From assembly GCF_000718785.1 (NCBI RefSeq), contig NZ_JOCA01000004.1:62001-126000 (forward strand): a DNA stretch of 64,000 nt, in the 5' to 3' direction. The notes under the pieces are model-generated. The model saw only the letters and a program-made list of their open reading frames with translations. It did no database searches and had not been told where the DNA came from. The position numbers were made by a program, and so were the translations under genes. This DNA comes from Streptomyces sp. NRRL WC-3626 (lineage in GTDB: Bacteria > Actinomycetota > Actinomycetes > Streptomycetales > Streptomycetaceae). Position 1 is the first letter of the stretch, and the number at the start of each line of letters is the position of its first letter. This document shows, piece by piece, positions 58,886 through 64,000 of this stretch.

Positions 58886-61117
58886 TCAGACCGTCGTCGA
58901 GTCCTTCGCGTACGGCGCTTGCGCCACCGGCACCGGGGTGCCCCCGGGGCCGCCCTCACTGAGCCCGAACCGGTCGTGGAACCTGCGCAGGAACGGCGGC
59001 GCGTACCAGGCCGACCGGCCCAGCATCCGCATCGCCGCCGGGACGAGGACACCGCGTACGGCGAGGGCGTCGATGAGGATCGCCAGCCCGCTGCCCAGGC
59101 CGAACATCTGCATGAAACTGATCTTCGCGGTGCCGAACGCGAAGAAGCTCACCGCGAGCAGGAAGGCCGCCGCGCTGACGATACGTCCGGTGTGGCCGAG
59201 GCCGTTGGCGACGGCGTCCTCGTTGTCCTGCCCCGCGTCGTGGAGTTCCTTGATACGGCTGGTGACGAACACCTCGTAGTCCATGGACAGTCCGAAGGCG
59301 ATGCAGAACATCAGCACCGTCATCGCCACCTCCATCGGCTGCGCGGTGAAGCCGAGCAGGGAGGAGAGGTTGCCGTCCTGGAAGATCCACGTCATGACAC
59401 CGAGGGTGGCGCCCAGGCTGATCAGGTTGAGGACCAGTGCGCGCAGCGGCTGCACCACACTCCCGGTGAACAGGAACAGCAGCACGAAGGTGGTGAGCGC
59501 GACCAGCGCGGCGGCGATCGGGAGCCGCCCGCCGATGGAGTCCTTGGAGTCGACCAGCTGGGCGTCGACACCGCCCACCAGGGGATGCGTCCCCGCGGGC
59601 GGATCGACCGCCCTGATGTCCGCCACCAGCTCCTGTGCCGCGTCGGACCTGGGCACGAGGCCGCTCACCACGGTGATCCGCTGAGCGTCGTCACGACCGA
59701 GCGAGGCGTTTGTGGGACCGGCCGCCGTGGCCTGCCCGCCGGCGTACCCGCCCGTACCGGCCTCGACCCGCAACACGCCCTCGAGTCGCGACAGTTCGGT
59801 GGCGTACGCCTCCAGCGGCGCCTTGTCCACCCGCGCGTCGATGACGATGTGCAGGGCCGCTTCCTCGCTGCCGTCGAAGTTCTCCCGCAGGGCGGTGGCG
59901 ACCTGACGGCTCCCGGCGTCCTCGGGCAGCACCCGCTCGTCCGGCGTACCGAAGGTGATGCCCAGCAGCGGGCTCGCCGCCAGCACCAGGACCGCGAGCA
60001 CGGGCAGCGCGGTGAGCACCGGCCGCCGCATGACGGTCCGCGCCAGCCGCCCCCACATCGGCGCGCGCGTACCGGAACGCTCCGGCTTCGCCCACGGCAG
60101 CCGCCCGCCGTTGACCCGGTGACCCAGGACGGCCAGCAGCGCCGGCATGACGAGCAGGGTGCCGATCGCCGCGATCGCGACGACCCCCACCCCGGCGAAG
60201 CCGCACGAGCGCAGGAAGTACTGCGGGAACACCAGCAGCGCTCCGAGCGCCGCCGCCACGGTCGCGGCCGAGAACGCGACCGTACGGCCCGCCGTGTTCA
60301 CCGTGCGCCGTACGGCGTCGTCCACGCTCGCGCCCGCCGCGAGCTGCTCCCGGAAGCGGCTGACCATCAGCAGGGCGTAGTCGATGCCGAGGCCGAGGCC
60401 GAGGGCGGTGGTGAGGTTCGTCGCGGTGTCGGCGACGTCGGTGACGCTCGCGAGCAGGGACAGTTGGGCGAACGAGCCGATGACGGCGATGAGCGCGATG
60501 ACCAGGGGCAGCAGGGCCGCGACCACGCTGCCGAAGACGAACAGGAGCAGCAGGAGGGTGAGCGGGATGGCGATGGCCTCGGCCAGCACCAGATCCTCGA
60601 CCACCTGCGTGGACATGTCGCCGCCCACGGCGGCCCCGCCGCCCGCCCGCACCGTGAGGACGTCCTCGTACGACCCCGTGTAGGCGTCGAGGAGCTCCTT
60701 GGCGTTCTCCCGCTGCTCGGTCTCGTCGCCCTTCACATGGGCGAGCACCATGGCCTCGCTGCCGTCGCGCGAGCGGAGGTCTTCGCTGCCGGTCTCCCAG
60801 TACGAGACGACGTTGGTGAGCCGCTCGTCCGCCGAGAGCTCGTCCGTGAGGGCGTTCCCGCTGCGTTCGGCGGCGGGAGCGTCGATCCGGCCGTCGTCGG
60901 CCCGGACCAGCAGAACGAGGTTCGTCTCACCGCCGAACTTCTCGTCGATGACCTCCGCCGCCCGCGTGGACTCGGAGGAGGGGTCTTCGAAGCCGCCGCC
61001 CAGCAGTTTGTCGAAGGCGCCGGCGCCGAGCACGCCCATGAGGGCCACCGCCAGTACGGCGACGACGAGGACCAGTTTTGATCGCCGTATCGTGAATTCG
61101 GCCAAACGTTCGAACAC
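58886..61117 (-). CDS. MMPL/RND-family transporter
   Basis: 743 residues from GTG 61117; AAGGAGA 7 nt upstream. The protein has two repeats, each of a membrane helix, a large external domain and a block of five helices (first block from about 190 onwards). The conserved GLGLGIDYALLMVSRFREQLAAG (with Asp-Tyr pair) is repeated in the second half as FGLSMDYEVFVTSRIKELHD, the MMPL hallmark for proton coupling. In actinomycetes such pumps export lipids, siderophores or drugs. A TetR gene is divergent and a perfect 17-bp palindrome lies between them, so it is probably repressed until a ligand appears. Confidence 0.95.
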   Translation of the reverse strand: MFERLAEFTIRRSKLVLVVAVLAVALMGVLGAGAFDKLLGGGFEDPSSESTRAAEVIDEKFGGETNLVLLVRADDGRIDAPAAERSGNALTDELSADERLTNVVSYWETGSEDLRSRDGSEAMVLAHVKGDETEQRENAKELLDAYTGSYEDVLTVRAGGGAAVGGDMSTQVVEDLVLAEAIAIPLTLLLLLFVFGSVVAALLPLVIALIAVIGSFAQLSLLASVTDVADTATNLTTALGLGLGIDYALLMVSRFREQLAAGASVDDAVRRTVNTAGRTVAFSAATVAAALGALLVFPQYFLRSCGFAGVGVVAIAAIGTLLVMPALLAVLGHRVNGGRLPWAKPERSGTRAPMWGRLARTVMRRPVLTALPVLAVLVLAASPLLGITFGTPDERVLPEDAGSRQVATALRENFDGSEEAALHIVIDARVDKAPLEAYATELSRLEGVLRVEAGTGGYAGGQATAAGPTNASLGRDDAQRITVVSGLVPRSDAAQELVADIRAVDPPAGTHPLVGGVDAQLVDSKDSIGGRLPIAAALVALTTFVLLFLFTGSVVQPLRALVLNLISLGATLGVMTWIFQDGNLSSLLGFTAQPMEVAMTVLMFCIAFGLSMDYEVFVTSRIKELHDAGQDNEDAVANGLGHTGRIVSAAAFLLAVSFFAFGTAKISFMQMFGLGSGLAILIDALAVRGVLVPAAMRMLGRSAWYAPPFLRRFHDRFGLSEGGPGGTPVPVAQAPYAKDSTTV

Positions 61118-61296
61118 GTGAGGTCTCCTTAGGAGCTGAACAAGGTGAAGACGACGCGTGTCGGCCGGATGCGCGGATGAACCGGCGTGGTGCCCCGCGC
61201 AGGTGTGTCCCCGTGTGCGGGCGGAGGCGGTGTCGCACTCCTCGTCGCCGCGAACGACGTTAGTGAGGTGATGACTTGTTGAGCAGAAGGAAGTTT

Positions 61297-61313
61297 TTCT
61301 GACAGTGTCAGAA
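61297..61313. promoter_or_regulatory. Probable TetR operator
   Basis: ttctgaca-g-tgtcagaa, a perfect 17-bp palindrome in the 226-bp divergent region between MMPL and TetR genes, flanked by T and AT-rich bases. It lies 31 bp before the TetR ATG. TetR proteins bind such symmetric 15-19-bp sites. Confidence 0.72.
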
Positions 61314-61343
61314 TTTCCTGGCGCCCTGTCGTAGGGTCCGTCC

Positions 61344-62093
61344 ATGCCCGCAGCCGCAGCCCCGCCGCTCACCCTCCGCCAGCGCCGCAGGGCGGTCGCC
61401 ACGCGCGAGATCGTGGAAGCCGCCGAACGCCACATAGCCGGGAACGGCCCCGACGCCCTGTCCCTGAGGGCGGTCGCCCGCAGCCTCGGCATGACCGTCC
61501 AGGCGCTCTACCACTACTTCCCGAACCGGGACGCCCTCGTCACCGTGCTCATCACCAAGGCGTACGACGACCTGGCCGACGCCGTCCAGCGGGCGGCCGG
61601 CACCGCCCCGGACGACCCGTCCCTCCCGCCCTTCGTGACCGCGGCCGAGGCATACCGCGGCTGGGCCATCGCCCACCCCGAACTCTTCCAGCTCCTCTAC
61701 GGCACACCGCTGCGCGACTACGCGGCCCCCGCCGAGGGCCCCACCACCCACGCGATGCGCCGCATGAGCGCGGTCTTCCAGCGCCTGCTGTTCTCCGGTT
61801 TCACCGAGGCGCAGCTCGCGGCCGCCGACACGCGCTCCCTCTCGCCCGCGCTCCGGGCGCACCTGGAGGCCCTGCCCGCGGACGGCGCGCCGGCGCTGCC
61901 CGCCCCCGCGACGGTGCTGATGCTCAGCGGATGGGGCCATATGCACGGCCTCGTCGTCCTGGAGGTGTTCGGCCACACCTCCTTCATGGCCGGCCACACG
62001 GCCGAGATCTTCCGCACCGCTATGCGCGACCTCCTCGCGGACATCCACCGCCGCATCCCGGATACCGCGACCCCGGCCGGACGGGCAGGATGA
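61344..62093 (+). CDS. TetR-family regulator of the MMPL transporter
   Basis: 249 residues. DNA-binding region (about 12-62): RRAVATREIVEAAERHIAGN, then LSLRAVARSLGMTVQALYHYFPNRDALV. The C-terminal region (about 85-240) resembles the WHG-type domain (YRGWAIAHPELFQLLYGTP is the typical segment). ATG 61344 lies 31 bp after the palindrome at 61297-61313, so autorepression and control of the divergent MMPL gene are likely. The next gene starts 4 bp after the stop, so it is in the same transcript. Inducer unknown. Confidence 0.95.
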   Translation: MPAAAAPPLTLRQRRRAVATREIVEAAERHIAGNGPDALSLRAVARSLGMTVQALYHYFPNRDALVTVLITKAYDDLADAVQRAAGTAPDDPSLPPFVTAAEAYRGWAIAHPELFQLLYGTPLRDYAAPAEGPTTHAMRRMSAVFQRLLFSGFTEAQLAAADTRSLSPALRAHLEALPADGAPALPAPATVLMLSGWGHMHGLVVLEVFGHTSFMAGHTAEIFRTAMRDLLADIHRRIPDTATPAGRAG

Positions 62094-62097
62094 CCTC

Positions 62098-62448
62098 ATG
62101 ACGAAGCTGCCCTTACAGAAGAATTCCGGTTCGGTGCTGTCGCTGTGGTCCCAGGACTCGATCCTGTCCATCGGCTCGGTGGGCTCGGTGCTGTCCGTGG
62201 GCTCGGTCGGCTCGGCCCTCTCGGTCGCCTCGATCGGCAGCGCCCTGTCGGCCGGCTCGATCGGGTCGTCCCTGTCCCTGATCTCGGCGGGCTCATGGCT
62301 GAGCACGGGCTCACTGCTCTCGGCCCAGTCCCGCTGGTCGGTCCTGTCCTGGCGCTCCAACGGAGCGTTCCTGGCAGCGGGGGCGGTGGGCACGGTGGGC
62401 GCCGCTCTGCTCCTCACCCGGACACTGCGCGCGTCGGCGGGCCGCTGA
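62098..62448 (+). CDS. Ser-X-X repeat protein with a C-terminal membrane helix and an early TTA codon
   Basis: 116 residues. From residue 12 to 89 every third residue is Ser: 26 triplets without a break (SVL SLW SQD SIL SIG SVG ...), over which a nine-residue rhythm SxLSxxSxG is laid. The positions between are mostly Val, Ile, Leu, Ala and Gly. Residues ~89-107 are a hydrophobic helix (AFLAAGAVGTVGAALLL), then a basic tail. The sixth codon (62113-62115) is TTA, so translation should need the bldA tRNA. I do not recognise the family. A regular solenoid or a self-assembling surface layer is conceivable. The gap from the TetR stop is 4 bp; AGGA lies 8 nt upstream. Confidence 0.8.
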   Translation: MTKLPLQKNSGSVLSLWSQDSILSIGSVGSVLSVGSVGSALSVASIGSALSAGSIGSSLSLISAGSWLSTGSLLSAQSRWSVLSWRSNGAFLAAGAVGTVGAALLLTRTLRASAGR

Positions 62449-62466
62449 CCGCGGATCCGTCCCTCC

Positions 62467-62494
62467 GGGACGCGGCCCATGCCGGCCGCGTCCC
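62467..62494 (+). terminator. Terminator after the Ser-X-X gene
   Basis: gggacgcggcc (62467-62477) and ggccgcgtccc (62484-62494), 11-bp perfect stem, 6-nt loop, 18 bp after the stop. Confidence 0.75.
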
Positions 62495-62656
62495 GCGTCC
62501 CTCGGCCGGGCCCTGCCGGCCGGCGCCCGACGCCGCTGTGCGTGCGGATGACGTGCCCGCCCTACCTCGGGGGTAATGGCCTCAGCCCGTCGGCGTTGGC
62601 AAGCTGGGTGATCTCCCCGCGACGACAGGACGCGGGCCGGGAGGGAGAGGTCAGCC

Positions 62657-63100
62657 ATGTCCAGCACCGCATCCACGGACACGCGCACCGTCATCGAAGA
62701 GCTGCTGCGCAGAATCGGTGAGGGCGACCCGGAGCGCATCGCCGAGCTGTATGCCGAGCAGGGCGACTGGAAGCTGGACTGGCCGGAGGCCGAGCACGGC
62801 CGTGCCGCGACGCCGTGGATCCGTCACCGGTCCACCCGGGCCGACGCGGCCGCCCACTATCGCGAGCTTGCCGAGCACCACCTGCCGGAGCATGTGGCGA
62901 CCGAGGTCGAGCGCGTTCTCATCGACGGGGACGACGCGGTCGTGCTCGGCGAGATCCGCCAGACCGCCCGGTCCACCGGACGTGCGTATCGCGCGCGGTT
63001 CGCCCTGCACCTCACCGTCGAAGACGGCCTCGTCACCCGGCACCACGTCTACGAGGACAGCCTCGCCGTCGCCCGGGCATTCGAGGCGGACGATCGGTGA
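62657..63100 (+). CDS. SnoaL/NTF2-like protein
   Basis: 147 residues, cone-shaped NTF2-like fold of the SnoaL type: TRTVIEELLRRIGEGDPERI, AELYAEQGDWKLDWP, then strands with EVERVLIDGDDAVVLGEIRQ, FALHLTVEDGLVTRHHVYED. The opening helices, the WPEAEHG loop and the terminal HVYEDS are typical. Members are enzymes (polyketide cyclase, isomerase) or simple binding proteins. The usual catalytic Asp is not obviously marked. GGGAGGGAGAGG lies just before ATG 62657. It stands alone with a two-hairpin terminator after it. Confidence 0.88.
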   Translation: MSSTASTDTRTVIEELLRRIGEGDPERIAELYAEQGDWKLDWPEAEHGRAATPWIRHRSTRADAAAHYRELAEHHLPEHVATEVERVLIDGDDAVVLGEIRQTARSTGRAYRARFALHLTVEDGLVTRHHVYEDSLAVARAFEADDR

Positions 63101-63102
63101 AC

Positions 63103-63156
63103 GCCCGGCCGCTCGTACCACGGGCCCGGCCGTCGTACGAGCGGCCGGGCCCGTGG
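63103..63156 (+). terminator. Terminator with two exclusive hairpins
   Basis: Stem A: gcccggccgctcgta (63103-63117) with 63136-63150, 15-bp perfect. Stem B: ccacgggcccggccg (63118-63132) with 63142-63156, 15-bp perfect. They share 63142-63150, so only one can form. It begins 2 bp after the SnoaL-like stop. Confidence 0.7.
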
Positions 63157-63229
63157 TCGTCCGGCTCGACGGCGACGCGCCGGGGTAAAACCTTTCACTC
63201 GCATGGGCCGAAACCTGTCGTGGCTGATG

Positions 63230-63258
63230 TAGACATGCGTGCGCGGTGAGGTTATCGT
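63230..63258 (+). promoter_or_regulatory. Housekeeping-type promoter of a long leader or small RNA
   Basis: tagaca (63230-63235), a 17-bp spacer and tatcgt (63253-63258). This is close to the HrdB-type consensus TTGACn-N17-TAnnnT. Start of transcription would be near 63265, 430 nt before the next gene. Confidence 0.6.
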
Positions 63259-63264
63259 CTCTGT

Positions 63265-63667
63265 TGTAGCCAGGAAGTCGCAGAGGCGTGGCAGACACGA
63301 ACTGCCCGCATGGAGACAGAGGTTCTGGCACGGCGGTGGAGTGGTGGAGCCGGAAGGTGAAGGGCTCCCTCGCTGACCGCCGGGCCTGGTGGCCGCAGGA
63401 GGGCCGCCGGTAGTACGCAGGAGCGAGAAGTTCGTCGGAAAGAGAGAAGGAGGAGGACGCCATCAGGATCCCCCGGGCGGGAACGGTCCGCCTGGGTGCC
63501 GCAGGTCCCGGAACGGAAGGTGGTCCCACGGTCACGCATCCGCGATCCCCGCACTCTCCGCCCCCCGCCGGGGGCCGGTGCGGAAACAGAAGGCCGGCAT
63601 CGCAGTAGGCCGGTCGATGGTGTTACAAATCCCTCGGGGCCTTGGTGCCGTACGGCACCAAGGCCCC
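63265..63667 (+). ncRNA. Candidate ~400-nt structured leader or small RNA, type unknown
   Basis: Between a good promoter (63230-63258) and a 32-bp perfect palindrome (63636-63667) lies ~375 nt without a credible gene. It is richer in purine runs than its surroundings (gcaggagcgagaag, ggaaagagagaaggagg) and has aaggaggagga at 63447-63457 that looks like a perfect ribosome site but is not followed by ATG, GTG or TTG at the right distance. Frames on either strand have no domain and no codon bias. It does not carry the conserved cores of RNase P RNA, tmRNA, cobalamin or ydaO elements that I know. It could be an attenuated leader of the MerR gene or a separate RNA. Confidence 0.4.
63636..63667 (+). 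terminator. Perfect 32-bp palindrome before the MerR gene, possible attenuator
   Basis: ggggccttggtgccgt (63636-63651) is followed directly by its complement (63652-63667). A folded RNA would have a 14-bp stem and tight loop. It ends 28 nt before the MerR ATG. It may stop transcripts of the upstream leader or end a small RNA. Confidence 0.65.
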
Positions 63668-63694
63668 TCGACGCATTCCCCATCAGAGGTGCAG

Positions 63695-64000
63695 ATGACC
63701 ACAGACACACCGCTCGACCGAATCGACGACGACGACTACCCCGCGTACACCATGGGACGGGCAGCGGAGATGCTCGGTACCACGCCCGCCTTCCTGCGGG
63801 CGCTCGGTGAGGCCCGGTTGATCACGCCCCTGCGCTCCGAGGGCGGCCACCGCCGCTACTCCCGCTATCAGCTGCGCATCGCCGCCCGCGCCCGGGAGAT
63901 GGTCGACCAGGGCACCGCCATCGAGGCGGCCTGCCGCATCATCATCCTGGAAGACCAGCTGGAAGAGGCCCGGCGCATCAACGACGAGCTGCGACGCCGT
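63695..64000 (+). CDS. MerR-family transcriptional regulator, truncated by window end
   Basis: ATG 63695 with GAGGTG just upstream; the frame is open to the last base (102 codons). The sequence YTMGRAAEMLGTTPAFLRAL is the first helix-turn-helix, then EARLITPLRSEGGHRRYSRY the wing, then a long helix RIAARAREMVDQGTAIEAAC and a second helix starting LEDQLEEARRINDEL. It is a MerR-type protein with a short dimer helix; the effector domain, if any, is beyond the window. The acidic head DRIDDDDYPA is typical of a Streptomyces group. Control may be through the ~400-nt leader before it. Confidence 0.88.
   Translation, partial: MTTDTPLDRIDDDDYPAYTMGRAAEMLGTTPAFLRALGEARLITPLRSEGGHRRYSRYQLRIAARAREMVDQGTAIEAACRIIILEDQLEEARRINDELRRR

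Noticed and set aside
63280..63340. agccaggaa and aactgcccgc resemble pieces of a cobalamin riboswitch
   Set aside because: Order and spacing are wrong and other conserved boxes are missing; MerR is not a usual target.
62651..63535. 294-codon minus-strand frame across the SnoaL-like gene and the MerR leader
   Set aside because: No recognisable domain, and the plus-strand SnoaL-like gene and promoter explain the region better.
63265..63667. RNase P RNA or tmRNA
   Set aside because: The length would fit, but the gaggaaagtcc core of RNase P RNA and a tRNA-like CCA end are absent.
1..64000. CRISPR array, tRNA or rRNA genes
   Set aside because: No regularly spaced direct repeats with unique spacers and no cloverleaf or rRNA-like conserved tract noticed on either strand in the gaps.

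Overview
The window is a contiguous stretch of a Streptomyces chromosome. The DNA is very GC-rich with strong G/C third-position bias, GTG and TTG starts are common, genes are closely packed on both strands, and terminators are long GC hairpins without T-tracts. The order kbpA-like gene, afsK, small secreted protein, afsS, afsR is the hallmark of the S. coelicolor afs locus. The surrounding genes (FO synthase, GPP34, XRE/DUF397 pair) also look like ordinary core-chromosome neighbours. I see no prophage, insertion sequence, CRISPR array, rRNA, tRNA or biosynthetic cluster. Both ends cut through a gene.

Layout. 1-10.1 kb: the end of a TPR regulator, a TQ-motif membrane protein, a substrate-binding lipoprotein, purU, an ECF sigma/zinc anti-sigma pair, a STAS anti-sigma antagonist, a four-EF-hand protein and an RsbW-type ATPase. 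10.5-16.3 kb: GlxA-type regulator, MFS transporter, FAD monooxygenase, two PNPOx-fold proteins and a TetR. 16.4-23.9 kb: the afs signalling locus, where AfsK phosphorylates AfsR and AfsR activates afsS through direct repeats lying just beyond the afsR stop. 24-28.2 kb: two probable F420-dependent enzymes beside the F420 chromophore synthase fbiC. 28.3-37 kb: an L,D-transpeptidase-like pseudoenzyme, a DUF2165 protein, a STAND ATPase with TPRs, a degenerate ADP-ribosylglycohydrolase, an SSS symporter and a large membrane protein. 37-44.2 kb: D-Ala-D-Ala carboxypeptidase with a 30-bp tandem repeat, GPP34, XRE/DUF397, MerR and glutathione peroxidase.

44.3-51 kb holds the most unusual unit. A Crp/Fnr regulator is followed by four tightly spaced genes: a class III cyclase-like protein, a P-loop NTPase, a band-7-like coiled-coil protein and a DUF4407-like membrane protein. 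The first ends with, and the second begins with, the same ~20-residue motif, like the amyloid-type adaptor motifs that pair NTPase receptors with effectors. An AbiEii-like nucleotidyltransferase gene converges on it.

51.7-58.4 kb: a partial protocatechuate 4,5-cleavage/gallate module (LigJ-like, LigI-like, MFS) divergent from a two-component system co-encoded with a TAXI-type binding protein. 58.4-64 kb: DUF4190, an MMPL exporter and divergent TetR with a perfect 17-bp operator-like palindrome, then a protein built of 26 uninterrupted Ser-X-X triplets with an early TTA codon, a SnoaL-like protein, and a ~400-nt gene-free leader or small-RNA locus in front of a MerR gene cut by the window end.
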